In this document: in pieces, positions 1 to 7,641 of the stretch
Position numbering within the stretch: the stretch's first letter is position 1
How the letters are laid out: every line of letters starts with the position of its first letter
From: Oscillospiraceae bacterium NTUH-002-81
GTDB lineage: Bacteria; Bacillota; Clostridia; Lachnospirales; Lachnospiraceae
Assembly: GCA_032620915.1 (NCBI GenBank)
Contig: CP136052.1
Location: 1,526,501 to 1,590,500 of the forward strand
Direction of reading: 5' to 3'
Length of the DNA: 64,000 bases
Translations under genes and position numbers: made by a program
The notes under the pieces: model-generated
Databases searched by the model: none
Told to the model about the DNA's origin: nothing
Seen by the model: only the letters and a program-made list of their open reading frames with translations

Positions 1-2
1 CA

Positions 3-44
3 GAGACGGTGATCCTGCCGCTGGTGCGGGGAAATGACGGATGA
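3..44 (+). CDS. C-terminal end of a truncated upstream gene, possibly a sensor kinase
   Basis: Only the last 13 codons lie in the window, reading ETVILPLVRGNDG before a TGA that overlaps the ATG of the next gene (ATGA). Ending in a T-V-x-L-P-L strand just before the stop is common for the ATPase domain of GHKL-type sensor kinases, which usually sit next to LytTR regulators. The stop overlap with the LytTR gene fits such a pair. The fragment is too short to identify firmly. Confidence 0.4.
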   Translation, partial: ETVILPLVRGNDG

Positions 45-757
45 TTCATATGTTGATTGTGGACGGGCAGGCAGATGAGCTTTGGCTGATCCAGCGGGAA
101 GCGCATGAGCAGGCGGCGCTGCTGACGGATGAACGATGGGAAATTCGCGGCATGTTGCACCTGGAGGTGCAGGAAATCAGCGAAAGTGAGGTGCTGGATA
201 TTGTATATCTGGATGTGACGGATGCGCAGGGGCTGGCAGCTGCCATGACTGTCCGAAAATGGTGGAAAAATGTATATATGGTGCTGATCGTATCGGAGAG
301 TCTGTCGCCGGTGCAATATCTGCGGCCGTCGATCATGGCGGCTTCCGTGCTGCTGCGCCCGGTGGAACAGATGCAGGCGGCAGAGAGTATCCGGGAGGCG
401 ATTCACTGGCTTCCAGGAAAAGCAGATGACGAGGATGTGTTTGTATTCGCTGACCGGGATGGAAAACTGAGGATTCCTTATGGACAGATTTTATATTTTG
501 AGGCGCGGGCCAAGAAGATTTATATTGCTCTGCAAAATGAGGAATACGGGTTTTATGATTCCATGGATCACCTGGTACAGAATCTGCCAGACTATTTTTT
601 TCGATGTCACAGAAGTTATATTGTGAATATGCATCACCTGCGGCGGTACCAGGCTTCTCAGGCGCTCTGTATTCTGACGGACGACGTGGAGATTCCGGTG
701 TCCCGCAGCTATCGACCACTGATGAAGGAGAAGTTTTCAGTATGGAAAACGGAATGA
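41..757 (+). CDS. LytTR-family DNA-binding regulator with a degenerate receiver domain
   Basis: This is a 238-residue two-domain protein. Residues about 130-235 are a LytTR DNA-binding domain: YFEARAKKIYI, the FFRCHRSYIVN segment and the VSRSYRPLMKE end are typical. Residues 1-120 look like a CheY-type receiver but lack the usual acidic pair after the first strand (VDG instead of VDD). They also carry Arg in the place of the conserved Lys before Pro (LLRP). Phosphorylation may therefore be weak or absent (inference). The start overlaps the previous stop, and the next gene begins inside its 3' end, so these are one operon. Its position upstream of the WXG100 genes suggests that it controls the type VII locus, but no operator was identified. 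Confidence 0.85.
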   Translation: MIHMLIVDGQADELWLIQREAHEQAALLTDERWEIRGMLHLEVQEISESEVLDIVYLDVTDAQGLAAAMTVRKWWKNVYMVLIVSESLSPVQYLRPSIMAASVLLRPVEQMQAAESIREAIHWLPGKADDEDVFVFADRDGKLRIPYGQILYFEARAKKIYIALQNEEYGFYDSMDHLVQNLPDYFFRCHRSYIVNMHHLRRYQASQALCILTDDVEIPVSRSYRPLMKEKFSVWKTE

Positions 758-1416
758 TCATAAAAAAACAGGAATTGTGTTTTCTTCTTTTCTGCAAAGG
801 CGTGAAAAAATGCCCGGGGATATTTGCGGTGGATGGGAAGCAGGATGCGGCACAGATTCTGAAGGCGCTTTTTCAAAAAGGGTGGCTGGAAAACACCGGT
901 GAACATTTCCGGGTCAGGGAGCCGCTGGCGAAGCTGCTGGGGCAGATGGCGAAGGCAGAAACTCTGGTGGCGCTTTATCCGGGAAATCCAGCGAGAGAGT
1001 GGACTTATCTGTATCCGGGGGAAGAAATCGTCGCGGTGCAGGAGGTACAGCAGCGAAAAGAGGCCGTTCGTCTTTTTTTCATAGAAAAAGACCAGTTTCA
1101 GGATTTCCTGCGGGAGCAGGGGCTGACGGGAGAAGACGACAGCTGGGAGGCACTGCCCTATCGGGATATGGAAGAAATACTGCCGCAAACGCTGGATAAC
1201 AGAAAGGAACTGCAGGCGTATCCGTGGATTTCCCTGCTGGCGGTACAGATGGATGCAAAAAACCGGGAAAAAGCAGGGCAAACAGGGGTTGCGCGCCTGG
1301 GTATTCACAGAATGCTGGTGGAAGAGGATGCCATGGATGAGACGAGAAAGACTGGGCCGTACCGGGAAAGCTTCCTTGTGTCCTGGCTGGAAGAGGCTTT
1401 AAGCGGTGGAAGATAA
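742..1416 (+). CDS. Uncharacterised protein of the type VII locus
   Basis: This 224-residue protein has no signal peptide or membrane segment. The start at 742 overlaps the LytTR stop by 16 bases; a longer form from 604 would run through the LytTR domain and is less likely. Residues about 30-75 (QILKALFQKGWLENTGEHFR) look like a small winged-helix-like segment followed by a helix with LAKLLGQMAKAETLVALYPG. That layout recalls the EspG/DUF5081-like chaperones of ESX systems, which bind secreted WXG or partner proteins. I cannot confirm membership by eye. Its place between the regulator and the yukD-like gene supports a role in type VII secretion. Confidence 0.6.
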   Translation: MENGMIIKKQELCFLLFCKGVKKCPGIFAVDGKQDAAQILKALFQKGWLENTGEHFRVREPLAKLLGQMAKAETLVALYPGNPAREWTYLYPGEEIVAVQEVQQRKEAVRLFFIEKDQFQDFLREQGLTGEDDSWEALPYRDMEEILPQTLDNRKELQAYPWISLLAVQMDAKNREKAGQTGVARLGIHRMLVEEDAMDETRKTGPYRESFLVSWLEEALSGGR

Positions 1417-1428
1417 GAGGTGACAAAC
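1414..1428 (+). promoter_or_regulatory. Orphaned ribosome-binding site left of the IS110 insertion
   Basis: Just after the stop of the preceding gene lies AGAGGTGACAAAC. The same signal, GAGGTGACAACT followed by GTGGCAGAG, starts the WXG gene at 4041. On the far side of the IS110 element the yukD-like gene begins with GTGGCAGAA at 2999. The simplest reading is that this site once drove the yukD-like gene and that the element separated it from its start codon. Confidence 0.55.
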
Positions 1429-1490
1429 TATAAACAGTCAAGTGTTTTTTTGGAATTTTATGGTTTATAAAAAAGGGTAACCTTAATAAA

Positions 1491-1518
1491 CCATCTGAAA
1501 ATAGCGTATTTCAGATGG
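1491..1518. repeat. Inverted repeat (hairpin) at the 3' end of the IS110 element
   Basis: CCATCTGAAA at 1491-1500 pairs perfectly with TTTCAGATGG at 1509-1518 around an 8-base loop. It lies 26 bases beyond the transposase stop. There is no T-tract on the transcribed side, so it may be an end-recognition structure or a weak terminator. Confidence 0.6.
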
Positions 1519-1543
1519 AGGGTGTTAACTTATGAACATGAGC

Positions 1544-2720
1544 TCATCGAAGTTTCTTTGGGTCAAAGTCGATATCTTGACTCTCCAATGCATAGATGAC
1601 TCTGACAAGCTTCTTAGCTACATGAGTGATAGCAACCCGGTGAGGCTTGTTCTCTGAACGTTTTCTGGCATAGTATGTAGCAAATGTCACATCAAACCGT
1701 ATCAACGGCAGACAGCAGTTGATAAGCACATATCGTAGCTGTGAGGAACCGTGTTTTACCATCTTGCCATTATATGCTTCAGTTCCTGACTCATGTACGC
1801 TGGGTTCTATTCCGGCAAAAGCAAGCATCTGGTTAGGACTGGAGAAGTTTGAAATATCACCATATTCAGCGTAAATGATAGCAGCGGATATAGGACCGAT
1901 ACCTGGAATGGACATATAGTGTGGATGCACTTCATCTACCAGTCTGTTGATTTCGCTTTCTAATGTTTTGATTTCATCTACAAGGGACTTGTATAAGGTC
2001 AGCAGACTATTAAGTTCTACATCGAAGATAGAGTTGTTTACACCGACTGTATTAGCGGCAAGTTCTTTCAAGCGAATAAACTGCTGGGGGAGAAAATTTT
2101 CCTCTGGAAATGGATCGAAGTTTCTCATAGGATGCGGAATTCATTCTTGCTATCTTTTCAGCGGAGCCGTAGTTTTCAAGGAGGTATAAGGCAGTTTTAG
2201 ATAAACGCTCATGGAAGAACGGTTTGAACTCTGGAAAGGTGTGGTCAAGAACGTTTGTAATTTTAACAAGATAAAAAGAACGCTGGCGAACCAGCCTGTC
2301 CCGTAAACGAGTTAATGACTTTAAGGAATAAGCGTGGTAAAATCCTTTTGAATGGGGTTTGTATTCAACAGTCATTAACCAACGGGCTATTAACTCGCAG
2401 TCGATAGAATCGGTTTTGGTGCGTCGGAGAGTCTGAGACTTCTTGAAATCCTTGATTAAAACTGGATTAATTTCCATGAAGCTGTGGTTGGCATTTTCAA
2501 GGAAGAGTTCAAGATTGAGGGCATAATGGGCAGTTGATTCAAACCCTATTTTTATATCCTCAGGAGTGGAGAGTGAATTTAAGATAAGATTTAGTTGTTC
2601 AAAACCGGACTTATCATTTTTGAAAGTAAACTTTGAAACAACTTTCTGGTTGGCTGCTGATATGATGCAACAGTCGTGCTTGTACTTGGAAATATCGATT
2701 CCAACAAAGTACATGGTCAT
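1544..2720 (-). pseudogene. IS110-family transposase, apparent frameshift
   Basis: The N-terminal part (from 2720; MTMYFVGIDISKYKHD) has the DEDD RuvC-like fold: the first Asp in GIDISK, a Glu in GFESTAHY and the segment RTKTDSIDCELIARWL. The C-terminal part has the transposase-20 domain, with SIPGIGPISAAIIYAEYGD and FAGIEPSVHESG. The two halves lie in different frames. Removing one base from the G5 run at 2086-2090 joins them as RGKFSPQQFIRLKEL, the expected family sequence, and gives about 391 residues. A clear ribosome site (AAGGAGG) precedes 2720. As read it is broken, but see the note on homopolymer errors in this window. Confidence 0.88.
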
Positions 2721-2998
2721 AGAAATAAGCCTCCTTATAAGATATTTAGCACTGCTGTCTTCCACAGAGAATTCGGCTGCGTAATCACGTAAATACAAAC
2801 GTCATGCGTTAACAAACTAATTACCAGTAGTAGACGAAAAGCTGTGGTCTGAGTCACCTCGGAACAGTCAAAGCCGTAATGAAATAGGTACAGATCCACA
2901 GTGCTGTAATTATTATAATGGAGTATTCAATAAAGCCCAAGAGATTGGGAGAAAGGGGAATAATCCATTACCCTCAAAAGAGGATAATTGGATTATAC
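2721..2998 (-). ncRNA. Putative bridge-RNA-bearing 5' end of the IS110 element
   Basis: These 278 bases upstream of the transposase contain no convincing coding sequence. IS110-group elements are known to encode a bridge RNA of roughly 180 bases in the flank upstream of the transposase, and length and position fit. At the outer edge, 2962-2996 forms a strong hairpin: TAATCC and CCCTC pair with GAGG and GGATTA around AAAA. The assignment rests on family knowledge and position. The guide loops were not identified. Confidence 0.35.
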
Positions 2999-3256
2999 GT
3001 GGCAGAAATGATTCTGGTGAACGTATATGTGCCTGCGGTGGAGCATACGTATGATTTTCGATTGAATGAAAGCTTTGCACCGGGGGTGATCGTCAATGAA
3101 TTGTGTGAAATGGTGGAACAGAAGGAACAGCTGTCCCCGGGAAACGGCAGGGAGAGGCTGATGCTGTTTGATGCGTCTCTGCAAAGAATGCTGCCATTTG
3201 ACCGGTCGCTCCGGGAAAGTGGCGTAGTGGATGGACATTTGCTGATTCTGGTTTGA
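2999..3256 (+). CDS. YukD/EsaB-like ubiquitin-fold protein
   Basis: The gene encodes about 85 residues. MILVNVYVPAVEHTYDFRL followed by a helix (VIVNELCEMVEQKE) and an ending GVVDGHLLILV match the WXG100-associated ubiquitin-like proteins YukD and EsaB. These small cytosolic factors are needed for type VIIb secretion in Firmicutes. The start is uncertain. GTG at 2999 is preferred because GTGGCAGAA matches the start of the 4041 gene, while ATG at 3008 is the alternative. No good ribosome site remains in front of it, because the IS110 element ends directly upstream, so expression may be reduced. Confidence 0.75.
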   Translation: MAEMILVNVYVPAVEHTYDFRLNESFAPGVIVNELCEMVEQKEQLSPGNGRERLMLFDASLQRMLPFDRSLRESGVVDGHLLILV

Positions 3257-3355
3257 AAAATCAGCTATTCGTCAGATAAAAGCGGTTGTCTGTCAGCTTT
3301 TTTCTTATCCGGCAGCAGGGCTGTGGTAATCTACAGATACAGGGAGGACATACTG

Positions 3356-3712
3356 ATGCTTCAGGTTTCGTTGGGACAAATGCATCTTTGCGGTGAGGAA
3401 CTTTCCGCTTTCCGGGAAAAGCTGGGATCTTTGGAAGGCTGCCTGGGGGATTTGATTTCGAAGTTAAAAACCATGGAATCCTTTGCAGACGTTTCCCAGT
3501 GGCTGGAAAGAGAAGAAGAAAATCTGGATATGCAGAGGCGAAAGGCAGCGGAACTGGAGGAAGCGCTGACGATGATCTGCCGTTTTTATGAAAAAAGCGA
3601 GACGGAAATTGTGGACTGTCTGGAAAACGGGAAGCCCCAGACCATGGATACCCCACTGACATTCACATCCACGGGAAGTGACGAAAAGTGGGCATCACTG
3701 ATCACGTTTTAG
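3356..3712 (+). CDS. Small helical protein of the type VII locus
   Basis: The protein has 118 residues and is almost all helical. Residues 1-80 (LSAFREKLGSLEGCLGDLI, then VSQWLEREEENLDMQRRKAA) are coiled-coil-like and end in EIVDCLENG. The tail from about 95 is polar and probably flexible. There is a strong ribosome site (GGGAGG) 8 bases before 3356. It lacks a WXG motif but has the size and helical layout of small partner or chaperone proteins that accompany WXG100 genes. It lies 12 bases before the next WXG gene, in the same operon. Confidence 0.6.
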   Translation: MLQVSLGQMHLCGEELSAFREKLGSLEGCLGDLISKLKTMESFADVSQWLEREEENLDMQRRKAAELEEALTMICRFYEKSETEIVDCLENGKPQTMDTPLTFTSTGSDEKWASLITF

Positions 3713-3724
3713 AGGAGAAATCAA

Positions 3725-4030
3725 ATGGAAAACAGGTACATGGAAGTGCAGTCTGACAGACTCACACAGGACACGGAAGTCCTTCGCGGAGACATTGAGA
3801 AAGCCAGACAGGAGATGGAAGCGCTGACAGAGCTTGTGGCATCGCTGCACGTACACTGGGAGGGCGCCGCTGCAGGGGTGTTTGGCCAGCGATTCGCAGA
3901 AGGAATGACTGCTTTTGGTGACAGTCTGAAGGAACTGGCATCCTTTGCAGAAAGTCTCGGCTTTGCATCAGAGAAATATGTGGAATGTGAAAATTCCGTG
4001 GCGGACATTATTGCTGCCGTCAGAATGTGA
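3725..4030 (+). CDS. WXG100-type secreted protein
   Basis: This 101-residue helical hairpin has the central turn HWEG, the WXG motif, near residue 42. The C-terminal helix carries YVECE, which fits the YxxxD/E signal of ESX substrates. WXG100 proteins form four-helix-bundle dimers and are exported by the EccC/EssC ATPase; no such ATPase lies in this window. A ribosome site (AGAGGAG) precedes the ATG. It belongs to a row of five WXG-type genes. Confidence 0.85.
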   Translation: MENRYMEVQSDRLTQDTEVLRGDIEKARQEMEALTELVASLHVHWEGAAAGVFGQRFAEGMTAFGDSLKELASFAESLGFASEKYVECENSVADIIAAVRM

Positions 4031-4040
4031 GGTGACAACT

Positions 4041-4362
4041 GTGGCAGAGGAACTGCACGTCAGCATTGCTACAGAGCAGCTGCGGGAGACTGCGCGGGAT
4101 ATTGCAGTAAAGGTATCCGCTCTGAAAGCGGTGTTTGAGGATATGGATATGGCCGTGAAACGGACAGAAGGATACTGGATCGGCGAAGCAGCGGAAGCGC
4201 ATCGGGAAGCCTATCGCCGGATGTCGCCGGAGCGGGGAAGCAATTCTCGCCTATCTTTTCGGACAGGCGGACGATCTGGCCGCCATTGCGGGGATCTGGG
4301 AAGGAAAGGAAGAAGAGGTAAAGGAGCTGGCGCAAAGCCTTCCTGGCGATGTGATTGTATAG
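4041..4362 (+). pseudogene. WXG100-type protein, apparent frameshift
   Basis: A GTG start (MAEELHVSIATEQLRETARD) follows GAGGTGACAACT. The first 62 residues form one amphipathic helix and the turn YWIGEA, a WXG motif. The frame is lost in the G4 run at 4234-4237. Removing one G continues it as PEREAILAYLFGQADDLAAI and ends in KELAQSLPGDVIV, about 106 residues in all. That ending is nearly the same as the end of the 5027 protein (VELAQSLPGDVIV), so the two are paralogues. As read, it would give a longer, basic, non-family tail ending at 4394. Confidence 0.75.
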
Positions 4363-4375
4363 GAGGAACGAAAGA

Positions 4376-4684
4376 ATGGGCAATGACAGGATAGAGATTG
4401 ATTTTCATGCTGCTATGGAAAGTGCGGATGCTCTGGATCAGATCGCAGCAGATCTGGAAAATGCACTGAACAACAGCTACGGAGAGGCGATGATGCGTCT
4501 GTCAGAGAGCTGGAAGGGGACAAATGCCAGCTTCTATCAGGAAAAAGCGGCAGCGCTCAAGGAACAGATCCAGAGCTCTGTCAAACAGATTCGTTCGGGG
4601 GCGGAGGAAGTGAGAAGAACCGCAAACCGGATCCACAAGGCGGAATTGCTGGCGAGAACGCTGGCTGAGGCAAGAAATTATTGA
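4376..4684 (+). CDS. WXG100-type protein
   Basis: The protein has 102 residues, with two helices around SWKG (WXG) near residue 44 and a C-terminal helix rich in Lys, Arg and Glu. AGGAGG lies 9 bases before the ATG. It ends ...LLARTLAEARNY and has no clear YxxxD/E signal, so it may travel as the partner of another WXG protein that has one (inference). It is in the same operon as its neighbours, 19 bases before the next start. Confidence 0.8.
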   Translation: MGNDRIEIDFHAAMESADALDQIAADLENALNNSYGEAMMRLSESWKGTNASFYQEKAAALKEQIQSSVKQIRSGAEEVRRTANRIHKAELLARTLAEARNY

Positions 4685-4703
4685 AAAACAGGAGGAATGA
4701 AAG

Positions 4704-5006
4704 ATGGCACAGATCACAGTAACCATGTCACAGTTAAAGACACAGGCGGAACAGCTGGAGAGTTTGAATGAGCAGTTCAAATCACAGGTGGCGGAGCTGG
4801 AAGCACTGGAACAGCAGCTTGGCACCATGTGGGAGGGCGAGGCACACACAGCTTTTCACAATGCATTTTCCAGTGATAAGGTACAGATGGATAATTTTTA
4901 CAATACCATTCGCGTCTATGTGCAGGCGCTTCTGGCAAATGCGGATAAGTACAGTCAGGCAGAGATCGCAAGTTATAATCTGGCAGCAGAGAGAACATAT
5001 CGGTAG
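4704..5006 (+). CDS. WXG100-type protein (EsxA-like)
   Basis: At 100 residues this is the most canonical member of the row. It starts MAQITVTMSQLKTQAEQLES, has MWEGEAHTAF at the turn (WXG near residue 47), and carries YSQAE near the C-terminus as a YxxxD/E signal. It is the best candidate for the core EsxA-like secreted protein. AGGAGG lies 9 bases upstream of the ATG. Confidence 0.88.
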   Translation: MAQITVTMSQLKTQAEQLESLNEQFKSQVAELEALEQQLGTMWEGEAHTAFHNAFSSDKVQMDNFYNTIRVYVQALLANADKYSQAEIASYNLAAERTYR

Positions 5007-5026
5007 AGCGGGAAAGGAGCAGCGTT

Positions 5027-5341
5027 ATGGATGGATTATTAAGAGTAGTACCGGAAGAGTTAGTTGCAGCGTCAAATGAATTTTCAACAAAGGCAGGAAC
5101 CGTGGGAAATTTAACTTCTGAGATGATGAATCTGGTTGTCAGCTTGTCGGGCGGCTGGGAAGGCGAGGGTTCTACCGCCTATATTGGGAAGTTCAAAAAT
5201 CTGGAAGAGGATATTCAGAAAATTGTGCGGATGATCCAGGAGCATTCTTCTGATCTGAATGAAATGGCAAACCGCTATAAGGGTGGCGAGGCAGAAGTGG
5301 TGGAGCTGGCCCAGTCTTTACCCGGGGATGTGATTGTCTAA
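5027..5341 (+). CDS. WXG100-type protein with conserved LAQSLPGDVIV tail
   Basis: The protein has 104 residues, with GGWEGEG (WXG) near residue 44 and YKGGE as a likely YxxxE signal. The last 13 residues (VELAQSLPGDVIV) are shared with the frameshifted gene at 4041, while the DNA of that tail differs at many third positions. This suggests selection on the tail at the protein level. It lies 20 bases after the EsxA-like gene and 12 before the next gene. Confidence 0.85.
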   Translation: MDGLLRVVPEELVAASNEFSTKAGTVGNLTSEMMNLVVSLSGGWEGEGSTAYIGKFKNLEEDIQKIVRMIQEHSSDLNEMANRYKGGEAEVVELAQSLPGDVIV

Positions 5342-5353
5342 TAGGGAGCGTGT

Positions 5354-5962
5354 ATGAGCAGAGAAGATGGTGTGATCTGCTATATGGAAAAACGATATGG
5401 GAAAACTTTCACCTGTGAGGGCGAAGTCCATGGGATGTTTGGCTCTAAGTCGATTACTGTCCGTCTGAACTGTCAAGATCATCCAGAAATGCCGGTGCTG
5501 GCATCTTATCTGGAAAAGGACGGAGCAGTGTATTACGGGGATAACTTTCCGGCGGTATATTTTCATAAGGAAGCCTGTGGACAGCTTCAGCAGGCAGTAG
5601 ATGCAGTATTTGCAAATGTCCGGCTGTACTTTAAAGTACCGGATGTGGTGCTGCCGGTGGAGGATCCGAAACGATATACGCTCAGAGACTATATGGCAGA
5701 TCCGCTGGCTTTCAAATCCGTCCGTATTCTCGCGAAAGAAGCATTGGATGAAAACAGCTTTCAGGCGCTGATGGAGACTTTTGGCCGTGCCGGGATCGCG
5801 GTAAAAGGAATCGCGGCGGTTCCGGCGGACTGGAATGCAGTATCTGCCCTTACGGAAAAAACAGTGGATGATTTTCTGGCAAATGCAGATAACGTGCAGA
5901 CACAGGTCATTTTCAAATATGAAAAAGGAACCATCGTCACGGAAAGATGGAGGAAGTCATAA
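5354..5962 (+). CDS. Uncharacterised protein next to the type VII lipase
   Basis: The protein has 202 residues, with no signal peptide and no membrane segment. The N-terminal half (KRYGKTFTCEGEVHGMFGSK, then SITVRLNC) looks like a small alpha/beta domain. The rest includes YTLRDYMADP and a region ending QVIFKYEKGTIVTERW. Its stop (TAATG) overlaps the start of the lipase-like gene by one base, so the two are translationally coupled. By position it could be a chaperone or the immunity partner of the lipase. I recognise no family. Confidence 0.6.
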   Translation: MSREDGVICYMEKRYGKTFTCEGEVHGMFGSKSITVRLNCQDHPEMPVLASYLEKDGAVYYGDNFPAVYFHKEACGQLQQAVDAVFANVRLYFKVPDVVLPVEDPKRYTLRDYMADPLAFKSVRILAKEALDENSFQALMETFGRAGIAVKGIAAVPADWNAVSALTEKTVDDFLANADNVQTQVIFKYEKGTIVTERWRKS

Positions 5963-7596
5963 TGGGAAGTGCGGCAGATTCCAGAAAAACACAGATCGCA
6001 GCGATGCTGAACATGTTTGAGTATCTGGATTATCATATGGGCGAACCGGGAACAGATCTGCGGACGCTGGTCAGTGAGGCCGAGCAGTATTTTGCCAGCA
6101 ATCCATCCCAGGCGGACGGGAGCAAGGAAACCATGCTTCGGATCTTGAAAGATGCCATTGATCATGTGGATGGTCTGGGGGATCTTCGACTGGCGATGTC
6201 AGACCATGGTGGCGCGATCGAGGCGGATGCCTTTTTCAGTGACAGCAAAAATCAGGAGGCCTATGTGGTGTACCGGGGAACTGGCGATGGAAAGTGGCTG
6301 GATAATGGAAGAGGCATGACAGAGGAACTGACAAAGTCTCAGCAGGCGGCCAGCACATTCTGCGACCGGTTTGTTCAGAACTGTGGGATCGACGAAGATG
6401 CAGATCTCACGGTCACAGGACATTCCAAAGGGGGAAACAATGCCCAGGCTGCGACGCTGAATGCGGACAACCGAAGATATATTGACCGATGTATTTCCTT
6501 TGACGGACAGGGCATGTCCAATGCGGCGGTGGAACGGTATCAAAGAATGCCGGGGTATGAAGAGCAGCGGCAGAAAATGTATGCGGTCAACGGGGAAAAT
6601 GATGTGGTCAATGAATTGGGAAATGAGGTCATTCCAAAAGAAAATACGACTTACATAGAAACGAATACCGGGATTTCGGATATACTGGAAACCCATATGC
6701 TGGAATATCTTTTTCACAGAGAGGACGGAAGCTACGGGTATACGCTGAATGAGGAGACCGATCAGAAAAGCCTGGGAGAATATGCACACCGTCTGTCGGC
6801 ACTTCTGATGAATATGCCGGAGGAAATACGGGCACACTGTGCCATGACGCTGATGCAGCTTCTGGAGCTGAGCGAGGAAATGAAAATAGGATATGACGGC
6901 GACCATGCTTCCTATGCAGATATTTCCGGCTTTATCAAAATCGGGATTCCAACGATTATTTACAGTCTGGTGGACACCCCGGAAGGGAGAGAGGCCATGG
7001 CAGATATTCTGCGGGATATGCTGGTTTCCTACGAGGCTGAAAACTGTGCAGTGAAAACCGTGGCGCTGGTAACCGCTTCTGTTTTGTTAATTCCGGTGAT
7101 TTTTCCGGTAACCGTGACAATCACGGCGGTTGCTTTGGCGGGTGTTGCCTTTGTTATGGATATCTGTGCTTCATTGGAGGCATTGAGAGCAAAGATGGAA
7201 GAGCTTCGGGGATATGTGCAGCAGTGTATGGAGATGCTTCAGCAATACTGGAATCATGCCGGTGATCTGATCCAGCATGTGGTTTCCGGCCGTCCCATCA
7301 TCAAAAACGTAGACTTTTCTGTGGATACAGGAAGTCTGTATGCTAGCGCTTCCGGGCTGTACGATATGCAGCAATCCATGCAGCATGCGGTGGACAGACT
7401 TGGTCAGATCCGGCGGACGCTGCCCATGCAGGGTGTCTCAGCAAGTGCGCTGAAAGTATACCTTGCTTTTTCAATGAGCAGTGTCAATCAGACTTCAGGA
7501 GCGGTCAGTCGTCTGGGGCAGGCGCTGGAGCAGACGGCCAGGGCTTATGCACGGTATGAAAAAGAGATTGCAGCACATGCTGCATTATATGAATAA
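5962..7596 (+). CDS. Lipase-fold type VII effector with C-terminal secretion-like helical domain
   Basis: This 544-residue protein starts at 5962 behind GGAGGA; an upstream ATG at 5947 overlaps that ribosome site. Residues about 60-300 are an alpha/beta hydrolase of the Mbeg1-like (DUF2974) type. VVYRGTGDGKWLDNGRGM precedes the nucleophile elbow GHSKGG, with Ser155, followed by an Asp in NGENDVV and a His in ETHMLEYL. Residues about 367-403 are strongly hydrophobic, either one long or two short membrane segments. Residues about 450-544 are a helical domain ending in YARYEKEI, with a YxxxE pattern. This order, enzyme first and LXG/WXG-like helices last, resembles the reversed T7SS lipase TslA of Staphylococcus aureus. 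The substrate is unknown. Confidence 0.72.
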   Translation: MGSAADSRKTQIAAMLNMFEYLDYHMGEPGTDLRTLVSEAEQYFASNPSQADGSKETMLRILKDAIDHVDGLGDLRLAMSDHGGAIEADAFFSDSKNQEAYVVYRGTGDGKWLDNGRGMTEELTKSQQAASTFCDRFVQNCGIDEDADLTVTGHSKGGNNAQAATLNADNRRYIDRCISFDGQGMSNAAVERYQRMPGYEEQRQKMYAVNGENDVVNELGNEVIPKENTTYIETNTGISDILETHMLEYLFHREDGSYGYTLNEETDQKSLGEYAHRLSALLMNMPEEIRAHCAMTLMQLLELSEEMKIGYDGDHASYADISGFIKIGIPTIIYSLVDTPEGREAMADILRDMLVSYEAENCAVKTVALVTASVLLIPVIFPVTVTITAVALAGVAFVMDICASLEALRAKMEELRGYVQQCMEMLQQYWNHAGDLIQHVVSGRPIIKNVDFSVDTGSLYASASGLYDMQQSMQHAVDRLGQIRRTLPMQGVSASALKVYLAFSMSSVNQTSGAVSRLGQALEQTARAYARYEKEIAAHAALYE

Positions 7597-7641
7597 AATC
7601 GTGGTACAAGCGTTGTCATACGTTCAGGGGGGAAGGTGTTG

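Larger units (their letters stand above)
1430..2998 (-). mobile_element. IS110-family insertion sequence (ends approximate)
   Basis: The element carries one transposase gene on the minus strand, a short 3' flank (about 1430-1543) with a perfect 10-bp hairpin, and a long 5' flank of about 280 bp (2721-2998). Members of this family use a DEDD transposase, leave no or very short target duplications, and encode a bridge RNA in a non-coding end. The limits are inferred from flanking gene logic: the host ribosome site ends near 1428 and the host GTG start is at 2999. No terminal repeat defines the exact junction. Confidence 0.7.

Noticed and set aside
2052..2128. Programmed frameshift in the IS110 transposase
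   Set aside because: IS110 transposases are normally a single frame, there is no slippery heptamer or stimulatory structure that I can see, and the same kind of homopolymer indel recurs in eight unrelated genes.
4355..4394. Longer 3' end of the 4041 gene running to 4394
   Set aside because: The extended frame is basic and unlike WXG proteins. The alternative frame gives the tail shared with the 5027 paralogue and stops at 4362.
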